Translations under genes and position numbers: made by a program
Source of the DNA: Chloroflexota bacterium
GTDB lineage: Bacteria; Chloroflexota; Anaerolineae; Aggregatilineales; Phototrophicaceae
Assembly (NCBI GenBank): GCA_010092805.1
Contig: JAADYY010000513.1
Coordinates: 1 to 8,793 of the forward strand
Direction of reading: 5' to 3'
Length of the DNA: 8,793 bases
Shown here: one piece after another, positions 1-5,688 of the stretch
Layout of the letters: each line of letters starts with the position of its first letter
Position numbering within the stretch: the first letter of the stretch is position 1
The notes under the pieces: generated by a model
Databases searched by the model: none
The model's input: the letters and a program-made list of their open reading frames with translations, nothing else
Told to the model about the DNA's origin: nothing

Positions 1-181
1 CTCAGCCGCAGATCGTCGAACATACGCGGGGCCGCCTCGTTGAGCTGTTCGATCACGCTGTCCACGATGTCGGCGGGCAGTTCCTCCACGCCGATCTCCA
101 GGGCGAAATCGGGCGCTGTCGCCGACTCAGCGGGGGCTGCTGGCGACTCGGCGGCCAGCGCCGGGGCCGCCCACAGCGTAT
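1..181 (-). CDS. glyS: Glycyl-tRNA synthetase beta subunit, N-terminal part (runs off the left edge)
   Basis: The beta chain of the tetrameric bacterial glycyl-tRNA synthetase binds tRNA-Gly and works with the alpha chain to charge it with glycine in the cytoplasm. Reading leftwards, about 56 residues are visible. An Ala/Pro/Glu-rich stretch (WAAPALAAESPAAPAESA) leads into FALEIGVEELPADIVDSVIE, which matches the family's hallmark N-terminus (LLxEIGTEELP). The frame is open to the window edge. It differs from the glyQ frame, and no ATG, GTG or TTG precedes the conserved LEIG motif; only CTG codons are available. The frame also stays open upstream into the end of glyQ. The Ala/Pro-rich lead looks like an inter-domain linker, so this is probably the second half of a fused alpha-beta chain separated from glyQ by a frameshift. 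The identity is secure from the motif. Whether it is translated separately is unknown. Confidence 0.82.
150..171 (-). other. Perfect 7-bp all-G/C hairpin in the glyQ-glyS junction
   Basis: On the minus strand GGCGGCC (171-165) pairs exactly with GGCCGCC (156-150) around an 8-base loop. It starts about 22 bases after the CCCC run, farther than the usual 5-9 base spacer of programmed frameshift stimulators. There is no T tract, so it is not an intrinsic terminator. It lies inside the inferred Ala/Pro linker, where high GC alone could produce it. Confidence 0.4.
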
Positions 182-1072
182 TCAGCTTGCCGAGGGGTGC
201 TCCATCACCTCGCGCTGCTCCGCGTAGCGGCGGGCGACACGCCGCGTCATGTCACGCATCCGCCGGAAGTAGCTGGCGCGCTCCGTCACCCCAATCGCGC
301 CGCGCGTATCCAGCACATTGAACAGGTGGCTGCACTTCAGCACGTAATCATACGATGGGATCAGCAGCCCGGCTTCGAGGGCGCGGGCGCTTTCGCTTTC
401 ATACACATCGAAGGTCGCTTTGAGGCCGTCCACATCGGCGACCTCGAAGTAGTAGGTGCAGTGCTCGATCTCGCTGCGCAGGTAAATATCGCCGTAGGTG
501 AGGGCAGTTCCGTCGCCGCCCAGCCAGTCGATGTCCCAGACGGCGTCACGATTTTGCAGCGGCAGCGCGATCCGCTCGAGGCCGTAGGTGATCTCCACCG
601 ACACCGGGTCGAGTTCCAGGCCGCCCGCCTGCTGAAAGTACGTGAACTGCGTGATCTCCTGACCATCCAGCCACACTTCCCAGCCCAGGCCCCACGCGCC
701 CAACGCCGGGCTTTCCCAGTTGTCCTCCACAAAGCGGATGTCGTGCTCGCGCTGGCTGATGCCCAACGCCTCCAGCGACTGCAAGTAGAGTTCTTGCGGG
801 TTGCCGGGGTCGGGCTTGAGGATCACCTGGTACTGGTAGAACATCTGCATCCGGTTGGGGTTTTCGCCGTAGCGCCCGTCGTCCGGGCGGATGCTCGGCT
901 CGACATAGGCGACGCGCCAGGGTTCCGGCCCCAGCACGCGCAGCAGCGTCGCCGGGTTGCCCGTGCCCGCCCCCAACTGAATGTTGTACGGCTGCCAGAT
1001 CACACAGCCCTGGGCCGCCCAAAATTCTTGCAGCTTGATGATGATTTGCTGAAACGTCAAGGGACTTGTCAT
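182..1072 (-). CDS. glyQ: Glycyl-tRNA synthetase alpha subunit
   Basis: This is the catalytic alpha chain of class II glycyl-tRNA synthetase, which activates glycine with ATP and transfers it to tRNA-Gly. The 296-residue product has the usual family length (about 290-305). Family blocks appear in order: QGCVIWQPYNIQLGAGTGNP (21-40), GRYGENPNR (66-74), the DIRFVEDNWESPALGAWGLG block (111-130), then WEVWLDG and TQFTYFQQ, and ITYGLERIA (161-169). The ATG at 1072 begins MTSPLTFQQII, where the family starts. The open frame continues far upstream, but that part is antisense to the next gene. There is no clear Shine-Dalgarno sequence, only GGAAAA nearby. The C-terminus ends EHPSAS, whereas the family usually ends in an LGFP-type motif. 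A -1 shift at the CCCC run restores EHPLGKL and reads on into glyS, so the stop at 182-184 may be a frameshift product. Confidence 0.95.
   Translation of the reverse strand: MTSPLTFQQIIIKLQEFWAAQGCVIWQPYNIQLGAGTGNPATLLRVLGPEPWRVAYVEPSIRPDDGRYGENPNRMQMFYQYQVILKPDPGNPQELYLQSLEALGISQREHDIRFVEDNWESPALGAWGLGWEVWLDGQEITQFTYFQQAGGLELDPVSVEITYGLERIALPLQNRDAVWDIDWLGGDGTALTYGDIYLRSEIEHCTYYFEVADVDGLKATFDVYESESARALEAGLLIPSYDYVLKCSHLFNVLDTRGAIGVTERASYFRRMRDMTRRVARRYAEQREVMEHPSAS
194..197 (-). other. Probable frameshift point joining glyQ to glyS
   Basis: On the coding strand the glyQ end reads CAC CCC TCG GCA AGC TGA. Re-reading one base at the C run gives CAC CCC CTC GGC AAG CTG, which continues without a stop through an Ala/Pro linker into the glyS start. 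A proline tRNA on CCC preceded by C could re-pair perfectly after a -1 slip. A one-base deletion or a sequencing error in the run would look the same. Confidence 0.6.
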
Positions 1073-1127
1073 CAATTTTTCCGGGAGTGTGTTGTGTGGA
1101 CAAAATACGCGTGGCGGGCTGATGAAC

Positions 1128-1157
1128 GCGCAGATGTGCGCACGGTTGGCCCACCGT
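1128..1157 (-). promoter_or_regulatory. Two tandem hairpins in the glyQ 5' leader
   Basis: GCGCA (1128-1132) pairs with TGCGC (1137-1141) around four bases. Immediately next, ACGGT (1142-1146) pairs with ACCGT (1153-1157) around six bases. Both would be in the glyQ transcript if it starts just after the TATAAT at 1175-1180. Neither is followed by a U run, and the conserved T-box antiterminator sequence is not present. A regulatory role is a guess. Confidence 0.3.
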
Positions 1158-1174
1158 TCGCGGCACGAGCGTAC

Positions 1175-1180
1175 ATTATA
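1175..1180 (-). promoter_or_regulatory. Candidate -10 box for glyQ
   Basis: The minus strand carries an exact TATAAT here, about 103 bases before the glyQ start codon, which would give a leader of roughly 95 nt. At the expected spacing the -35 position reads TGAGTC, a poor match, and there is no extended -10 TGn. The call therefore rests on the -10 hexamer and its position in the divergent spacer. Confidence 0.4.
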
Positions 1181-1274
1181 AAGGCTTTTCTGGCAAAGAC
1201 TCAGGGGTAGACCACTTGCGGCATTCAAGATAATATCAACGCAGGTTCCCAGACTTGTTTGCTTTTCAACCGCT

Positions 1275-1280
1275 AAGGAG
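1275..1280 (+). promoter_or_regulatory. Shine-Dalgarno sequence of the hydrolase gene
   Basis: AAGGAG lies eight bases before the ATG at 1289, close to ideal spacing. This fixes the start, and the signal peptide begins directly at that codon. No convincing promoter for this gene was seen in the spacer: TAATAT at 1231-1236 has no matching -35 box. Confidence 0.8.
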
Positions 1281-1288
1281 ACAAGACG

Positions 1289-2461
1289 ATGCGGATTCGG
1301 ATGTTGATGGTTATGTTGCTGATCACGCTGGTGGCCGGGGCGCTGATCCCGGCGGTGGCGCAGGATCTGCCGGGCGGTGTGCCGGCTGAACTGCCCGACG
1401 GCGTGTTGACTGAGGATTTCACCGTCGATTTCGGCGACTTCACCAGCAATGCGCAGCTCACCTACCCCGCCGAAGGTGACGGCCCCTTCCCCACGCTGAT
1501 CCTGATTCATGGCAGCGGCTTCGCCGACATGGATTTCACCCAGTTCGGCCTCGACGGGGGCATCCTCTCGACGATCTTCCGCGACATCGGCTACTACCTG
1601 CCGACGCAGGGCTACGCGGTCATCCGCTATAACAAGCATTATGTCGATGGGCCGGGGCAGTTCGATTTCCAGGCATTTACCGGGCTGCGTCCGCCGCAAC
1701 TTGTCACCGATGCGTCGTCGGTGTTGGATGTGGCGCTGGAACTGGCACCCGTCGATCCGGAGCAGATTTACATCTACGGTTGGAGCGAGGGCAGCGCCAT
1801 CGGGACGACGTTGTTTGTCCAGCGCCCCGACGATCTGGCCGGGCTGATTCTGCAAGGTGCGCTGGGGATTCCGTTTGTGGATGCCCTCGTTTTCCAGACG
1901 GTCGATGTCACCGGTGAGTATCTGCGCGGCCTGGCCCCGGATGGCGTGCTCACCGAAGATCTGCTGCTGGAAGCCGCCGCCGACCCCAACGCCGGGCTGG
2001 TGATTCAGGGCACGGTGCAGGGGGTGCTGCTGGCGCGCAATCAGCTCACGTTCGCAATTGAAGGGTTGTCGCCCGCGATTGACACCGACGGCGACGGCGT
2101 GATCATTCTGGATGATTGGCTGGCGGATGTGCCGCCGTTCTTCGAGCAGTTGCTCGGTCAGGGGCAGTTTGTCGAGTCGATCACCACGCAGGTGGACGCG
2201 CTGGCGGCCATCGACAAGCCGATTTTGCAGCTTCACGGCAGCAACGACGCCAACATCCCGCCAGAAGCCGCGCTGGCCGTCGATGAAGCGCTCGCCGAAG
2301 CGGGCCACAGCGATCACACTGTGATCATTTACGACGGATTGGGGCACTCGCTGGGGTTGGCAGAGACCGTCTTCGCCGACAACTTCGCGCCCATCGCGCT
2401 GGAACCGCTCGCTGATCTGGTGGCGTGGCTGGACGAACGCACCGCTGAATCAGTCGATTGA
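1289..2461 (+). CDS. Exported alpha/beta hydrolase with a calcium-loop-like insert
   Basis: This is a 390-residue serine hydrolase of the alpha/beta fold, probably an esterase or peptidase-like enzyme; the substrate cannot be read from the sequence. Residues 1-25 form a signal peptide (basic MRIR, a hydrophobic core, and AVAQ as the likely cleavage site), so it should act outside the membrane. The fold is shown by the oxyanion-type HGSG at 74-77 and the nucleophile elbow GWSEG with Ser166. Asp320 (HGSND) and His353 (GLGHS) complete a plausible triad. In the segment between nucleophile and acid, DTDGDGVIILDD (265-276) matches the EF-hand or dockerin calcium-loop pattern. The gene is divergent from glyQ and leads the plus-strand cluster; the next start is 40 bases downstream. 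The family is clear, but the specific activity is unknown. Confidence 0.88.
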   Translation: MRIRMLMVMLLITLVAGALIPAVAQDLPGGVPAELPDGVLTEDFTVDFGDFTSNAQLTYPAEGDGPFPTLILIHGSGFADMDFTQFGLDGGILSTIFRDIGYYLPTQGYAVIRYNKHYVDGPGQFDFQAFTGLRPPQLVTDASSVLDVALELAPVDPEQIYIYGWSEGSAIGTTLFVQRPDDLAGLILQGALGIPFVDALVFQTVDVTGEYLRGLAPDGVLTEDLLLEAAADPNAGLVIQGTVQGVLLARNQLTFAIEGLSPAIDTDGDGVIILDDWLADVPPFFEQLLGQGQFVESITTQVDALAAIDKPILQLHGSNDANIPPEAALAVDEALAEAGHSDHTVIIYDGLGHSLGLAETVFADNFAPIALEPLADLVAWLDERTAESVD

Positions 2462-2489
2462 TCATGAAGTGGCGGATTTGGGATCTGAC

Positions 2490-2493
2490 GAGG
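2490..2493 (+). promoter_or_regulatory. Ribosome binding site choosing the isomerase-like start
   Basis: GAGG lies eight bases before the ATG at 2502. An in-frame GTG at 2469 would add 11 residues (MADLGSDEVHA) but has no ribosome binding site. The family-like sequence begins at MIEFGCHTWAF. Confidence 0.6.
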
Positions 2494-2501
2494 TGCACGC
2501 G

Positions 2502-3335
2502 ATGATCGAGTTTGGCTGCCACACCTGGGCGTTCAACGACCTCACGCTGAGCGAAGCGCTGGGTACGATTGCGCGGCTTGGCTTCCGGTATGTCGATTTG
2601 GGCAGCGGGCCGGGCCTCAACAGCGCGCGCGCCGCCACGAATCCGCGCAAAACCGCCAACGAGATCACCGAGGATCTCGACTTTTTCAACCTCAAGATCA
2701 GCGACCTGTACCTGATGCTGCCGCGCATCTCGCTGGATGATGACGAACGCCGCGCCAAGGACATCGAAATTTTTCAGGCGCTGATGCCGTTCGCGCAGGC
2801 GCTCAAAACGCCGGGGATCACCGTGTCGCCGGGGTTGGCGCACGCGCCGGAAGACACCGCCGCCTTCGCGCGCACCACCGAAGCGTTACGCGCACTGGTC
2901 GCGGCGGGGGAGAAGGTCAAAATCCCGGTGAGCATCGAGCCGCACGTCGACTCGATGGCCGCCACCCCGGAAGCGGCGCTCAAGCTCATCGACGCGGTGC
3001 CCGGCCTGGGGATCACCCTGGACTGGGCGCAGATGATCTATCAAAATATCAAGCACTCGGAGATCATCCGGCTGCTGCCGCACGTCCGCCATGTGCAAAT
3101 CCGGTCGGCGACGCGCACCCGCTTGCAGACGCCGTTTGAGAAGGGCCGCATCGACTTGCCGCGTATGCTCGGCGCGCTGCTGGATGCGGAATACGACGGC
3201 GTGATCACCGTCGAGACGACGCTGCTTTCCGGGCGCTACGGCATTCAACCCGTCAACGCCGCCCGCGAAGTCACCAACATCCGCGACGCGCTGCGCGACA
3301 CCCGAAATACACTGCTGAAATCAACCGCGACCTGA
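2502..3335 (+). CDS. Sugar phosphate isomerase/epimerase-like TIM-barrel protein
   Basis: This 277-residue cytoplasmic protein belongs to the xylose isomerase-like / AP endonuclease family 2 TIM barrels, whose members use a divalent metal to isomerise or epimerise sugars and inositols. Family features, numbered from the ATG at 2502, are MIEFGCHTWAF at the first strand, IARLGFRYVDLG, SIEPH with Glu146 and His148, GITLDWAQ with Asp174, HVRHVQIRSA (His197, Gln199), the LQTPFEKGRIDL segment, and GVITVETT with Glu238. These residues supply the expected Glu-Asp-Glu metal ligands. Relatives commonly have His where this protein has Gln177 (the DxxH motif) and Gln199 (the second His of HxH), so its metal site may be altered. 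It lies 40 bases after the hydrolase. The substrate is unknown, and neither neighbour suggests a sugar pathway. Confidence 0.85.
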   Translation: MIEFGCHTWAFNDLTLSEALGTIARLGFRYVDLGSGPGLNSARAATNPRKTANEITEDLDFFNLKISDLYLMLPRISLDDDERRAKDIEIFQALMPFAQALKTPGITVSPGLAHAPEDTAAFARTTEALRALVAAGEKVKIPVSIEPHVDSMAATPEAALKLIDAVPGLGITLDWAQMIYQNIKHSEIIRLLPHVRHVQIRSATRTRLQTPFEKGRIDLPRMLGALLDAEYDGVITVETTLLSGRYGIQPVNAAREVTNIRDALRDTRNTLLKSTAT

Positions 3336-3391
3336 TGTTAAAATACTGATTGTTCCAAAAATATCCGCCCGATTTGTAGCCTGATCAAGTT

Positions 3392-3397
3392 AAAGGA
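3392..3397 (+). promoter_or_regulatory. Ribosome binding site of the OsmC-family gene
   Basis: AAAGGA lies nine bases before the ATG at 3407. The 71-base spacer before it is A/T-rich compared with its surroundings. It contains TAAAAT near 3339-3344, a possible -10 box without a good -35, so a separate promoter for this gene is possible but unproven. Confidence 0.6.
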
Positions 3398-3406
3398 CTC
3401 AAGCTG

Positions 3407-3832
3407 ATGGCAACCATTACCGTGAACGTCAAACAGGTGAACGACGCCACTTCGGAAGGCACCGCCCGCGATCACAAAGTGCTCATTGACCGCCCCGCCG
3501 CCAAAAACGGCTACGATGCCGGCGCGATGGGCGGCGAACTGCTGCTGATGGCGCTGGGCGGCTGCTTCATGAGCAACCTGCTCGCCGCAATCCGGGCGCG
3601 CGATGAGGTCAACATCAGCGCCATCAGCGTCGATGTGGTGGGCACCAAGGAAGACACCCCGGATCACTTCAGCGCGGTCGAGCTGCAAATCAGCGCCGCG
3701 TATGATGACCCGGCCCAAATGGAAAAGCTGGTCACCATCGCGGAGCGCGGCTGCCTCGTCGCCAACACACTGCGCAACGCCGTCAGCCTGTCATTCACGA
3801 TTCGCCCAGCGGTTGGTACCCCACACGCGTGA
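3407..3832 (+). CDS. OsmC/Ohr-family protein (probable thiol peroxidase)
   Basis: This 141-residue cytoplasmic protein is of typical OsmC length. Family members reduce organic hydroperoxides with a pair of cysteines, and some have no known substrate. The two signature cysteines are present: Cys53 in MALGGCFMSNLLAA at the start of the central helix, and Cys115 in IAERGCLVANTL. Glu44 (GGELLLMA) sits where the family has a conserved Glu before the peroxidatic helix. The N-terminal strand TITVNVKQVN and the later ISVDVVGTKED and SAVELQISA segments fit the alpha/beta core. It could be a generic OsmC-like protein rather than true OsmC or Ohr, so no symbol is given. Its stop codon overlaps the start of the next gene (GTGA), which suggests coupled translation. 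Confidence 0.9.
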   Translation: MATITVNVKQVNDATSEGTARDHKVLIDRPAAKNGYDAGAMGGELLLMALGGCFMSNLLAAIRARDEVNISAISVDVVGTKEDTPDHFSAVELQISAAYDDPAQMEKLVTIAERGCLVANTLRNAVSLSFTIRPAVGTPHA

Positions 3833-4329
3833 ACCGACGTCTCATCCTGATCATTGTTGGGATCACCGCCGCGCTGGCGGTGGTGATCCTGCTCACGGCG
3901 GCGCTCGTCCCGGAACAACTGCACCCGGCATTCGCGGCGGCGGTCGCCTTCGCCAACGCCGCTGGTCAGGGCGACGACGCGACCGCCTTCGCGCTGCTCG
4001 GCCCCGAACTGCAAGCGTATGTGCGCGCCAACTGCCCCGACGGCAGCGTCTCGGCGTGCGTCAATGCCTATACCCCGCCCGAATGGGGCGATCTGCTGGC
4101 GGCGGTGTATCGCCGGGCCGCGCCCGACGGCCCCGATGCCTGGGATGTGAATCTCGTCGCCACCTATGCCGAAGGCGTCGGTTTCAGCGGCGTGTGCATC
4201 TATACGCGCACTGAGCAGATCGCGCCGGAGGATTGGCGCATCGTCGAGTGGGCGGGGTACATCCACTGCGGCGACGGGCGTTCGCGCAACATGGCGACCA
4301 ACCCGGAGACCCCTCACCGTGCGCCTTGA
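3829..4329 (+). CDS. Single-pass membrane protein with an exported cysteine-containing domain
   Basis: This 166-residue protein is not recognised as a named family. A short basic start (MNRR) is followed by one hydrophobic segment at about 5-27, giving an N-in, C-out anchor or an uncleaved signal. The exported part carries four cysteines, Cys69, Cys77, Cys123 and Cys147, whose spacing would allow two disulfides. The segment beginning AAVAFANAAGQGDDATAFAL, with LLGPELQAYV after it, resembles the first helices of NTF2-like (DUF4878-type) domains; this is inference from pattern only. The GTG start overlaps the OsmC stop by four bases. The end overlaps the following lipoprotein gene by 11 bases, so the three are probably one translational unit. 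Confidence 0.75.
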   Translation: MNRRLILIIVGITAALAVVILLTAALVPEQLHPAFAAAVAFANAAGQGDDATAFALLGPELQAYVRANCPDGSVSACVNAYTPPEWGDLLAAVYRRAAPDGPDAWDVNLVATYAEGVGFSGVCIYTRTEQIAPEDWRIVEWAGYIHCGDGRSRNMATNPETPHRAP

Positions 4330-4771
4330 TCTGGCGCGCTCGATCCTGATCGGCCTGGTCGCCGGGATCAGCGCGGCGGGCTGCATCCCGGCTCGCACGC
4401 CGGACAACCTCGGCGCGACGGCGGGGCCGCCCGTCGTCGTCACCGATACGCTTTACCGGGGAGCGGCCTTCAGCGCATACTATCCACGTGGTTGGCGGGT
4501 GATCACGAGTGCCGCGAGCGCCCCGCCGACGGTGACGTTTGTCGCGCCGGACGACTGCGCCCTGCTGCTGATCAGTGCCGGGCCGGTCGCCGAGCCGCCA
4601 ATCTCGCCTGTGTGCCCCGCCGCCGACATCCGCACCACGCAGCAGATCATCAGCCTCGATGAGCGCACGATCACGCTGGCCGGGAGCGCCCCCGCCGCCG
4701 ACTGGTCACGCTTCGAGATGGTGGCGGCGCAAGTGGCGGCATCCGTGCGCCCTGAGTATAATCAGCCTTAG
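4319..4771 (+). CDS. Small lipoprotein, PsbP-like in pattern
   Basis: This is a 150-residue predicted lipoprotein. The N-terminus (VRLDLARSILIGLVAGISAA, then GC) is a lipoprotein signal peptide with the lipidated residue at Cys22, although position -3 is Ala rather than the usual Leu. The mature part has a Pro/Thr-rich tether, then FSAYYPRGWRVI at about 51-62 and TVTFVAPDDCALLLISAG. This resembles the start of PsbP-like domains (FSxxYPxGW), a pattern-level suggestion only. Cys80 and Cys99 may form a disulfide. The GTG start at 4319 is preceded by GGAG 11 bases away and overlaps the preceding gene. An upstream extension in the same frame lies inside that gene and was not accepted. Its anchoring beside the preceding membrane protein suggests the two act together on the outer face of the membrane. 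Confidence 0.72.
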   Translation: MRLDLARSILIGLVAGISAAGCIPARTPDNLGATAGPPVVVTDTLYRGAAFSAYYPRGWRVITSAASAPPTVTFVAPDDCALLLISAGPVAEPPISPVCPAADIRTTQQIISLDERTITLAGSAPAADWSRFEMVAAQVAASVRPEYNQP

Positions 4772-4773
4772 TT

Positions 4774-4791
4774 TGATCGCGTCAGCGATCA
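4774..4791. repeat. 7-bp inverted repeat after the lipoprotein gene
   Basis: TGATCGC (4774-4780) pairs exactly with GCGATCA (4785-4791) around GTCA. It begins three bases after the lipoprotein stop. No T run follows on either strand, so it is a weak candidate for a terminator and could instead be an operator or an RNA-stabilising hairpin. Confidence 0.45.
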
Positions 4792-4828
4792 TCAACATCA
4801 AGTCAAAATCAACATCCGAGCGCGATCA
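4785..4828. repeat. Short direct repeats in the spacer before the methyltransferase
   Basis: GCGATCA occurs at 4785-4791 and again at 4822-4828. Between the copies, ATCAACATC occurs at 4791-4799 and 4808-4816, 17 bases apart. The spacer (4772-4848) is less GC-rich than the genes. The arrangement could be a regulator's binding site, but copies this short can also arise by chance. Confidence 0.35.
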
Positions 4829-4848
4829 CCCGGCCAGCGAGCAGCGTC

Positions 4849-5652
4849 TTGACCCAAAAGAACCCGCTTCCCTCCACGCTGTACACAGAGGAATACTTCC
4901 GCACAGCCTGCGAAGGCTTCGACGAGTTCAACACCAGTGAGGGCGAGCAGCTCTCGCGGCGGCTGGCGTCGGCGTTCGCGCTGGCGGAGGTCACGGCGGG
5001 GATGACTCTGCTCGATGTGGGCTGCGGGCGCGGCGAGATTCTGCGGCACACAGCGCGGCTGGGCGCAGACGCCTACGGCATCGATTACGCTGAGGTCGCG
5101 GTGAGTTTGTCGCAGCAGGTGATCACGCCGCTGAGCGGGATCGCGCCGGGGCGGACGGGGGTCTATCAGGCGGACGCCAAACGGCTGCCCTTCCCGACCG
5201 CGCATTTCGACCGGGTGGTGATGTTCGATGTCGTCGAACACCTCTACCCCTGGGAACTCGATCAGGCGCTGGGTGAAGTTCACCGGGTGCTCAAGCCGGA
5301 CGGCATGTTCGTTGTCCACACCGCGCCCAACATCTGGTATGACCGCTACGCTTACCCATTGGTGCGGCGGCTGCGCACATTGATGGGCCAGGGCGCGGCG
5401 TATCCGCGCAACCCGCGCGAATTTCTGGTGGCGGTGAACGAACACGTCCATGTGAATGAACAGTCGCTGTGGAGTTTGCGCGGCACGCTGCGGCGAGCGG
5501 GCTTCACAGGTAAGGTGTGGCTGGAAAGCCCGCCGCAGGATTGGGCCAGCCAGACGAATCTGGTCGGGCGGGCACGACGGATGGCGTTCCGGGTGCCGCC
5601 GTTTCGCTGGTTCTTCGAGCGCGAGGTGTTCGCTGTCGTTCGCAAAGCCTGA
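4849..5652 (+). CDS. Class I SAM-dependent methyltransferase
   Basis: This 267-residue cytoplasmic enzyme is of the Methyltransf_11 / UbiE-like type and transfers a methyl group from S-adenosylmethionine to an unidentified acceptor. SAM-binding motif I is LLDVGCGRGEIL (54-65). The acidic residue after strand 2 is Asp79 in YGIDYAE. Asp109 (YQADAKRLPF) contacts the adenine in relatives. FDRVVMFDVVEHLYPWE (120-136) is motif post-II, and HRVLKPDGMFVVHTAPN is motif III. The C-terminal third (VNEHVHVNEQSLWSLRGTLR, then a basic tail) probably shapes substrate choice. The start is the TTG at 4849. The next in-frame Met (residue 52) lies inside the fold, and the early YTEEYFRTACEGFDEF segment is typical of related enzymes. 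Ribosome binding there is weak. The domain is certain; the start is less so. Confidence 0.88.
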   Translation: MTQKNPLPSTLYTEEYFRTACEGFDEFNTSEGEQLSRRLASAFALAEVTAGMTLLDVGCGRGEILRHTARLGADAYGIDYAEVAVSLSQQVITPLSGIAPGRTGVYQADAKRLPFPTAHFDRVVMFDVVEHLYPWELDQALGEVHRVLKPDGMFVVHTAPNIWYDRYAYPLVRRLRTLMGQGAAYPRNPREFLVAVNEHVHVNEQSLWSLRGTLRRAGFTGKVWLESPPQDWASQTNLVGRARRMAFRVPPFRWFFEREVFAVVRKA

Positions 5653-5676
5653 TCCGGCGCGACGATCTGGCGAGGG

Positions 5677-5683
5677 AAGGTGG
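5677..5683 (+). promoter_or_regulatory. Ribosome binding site deciding the DinB start
   Basis: AAGGTGG ends five bases before the ATG at 5689, with its AAGG core eight bases away. The in-frame GTG at 5680 lies within this sequence and would leave only GAGGGA directly against it, so the ATG is preferred. Confidence 0.55.
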
Positions 5684-5688
5684 GGATC

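Noticed and set aside
1073..1170. T-box riboswitch upstream of glyQ
   Set aside because: GGTGG and hairpins are present, but the conserved AGGGTGGNACCGCG antiterminator sequence is not, and the leader is short for a T-box.
197..1210. Plus-strand open frame of 337 codons opposite glyQ
   Set aside because: It is entirely antisense to an unmistakable glyQ and encodes Ala/Val/His-rich sequence with no motif.
1397..1960. PDGVLTED occurring twice in the hydrolase (residues 36-43 and 217-224)
   Set aside because: The DNA copies differ at several third positions and no longer repeat surrounds them. Two short loops with the same residues are probably coincidence.
1073..2347. Upstream continuation of the glyQ reading frame on the minus strand, making a 721-residue protein
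   Set aside because: It is antisense to the hydrolase, has no recognisable domain, and glyQ homology begins exactly at the ATG at 1072. High GC keeps shadow frames open.
4774..4791. Intrinsic terminator after the lipoprotein gene
   Set aside because: The stem is good but no run of T follows it on either strand.
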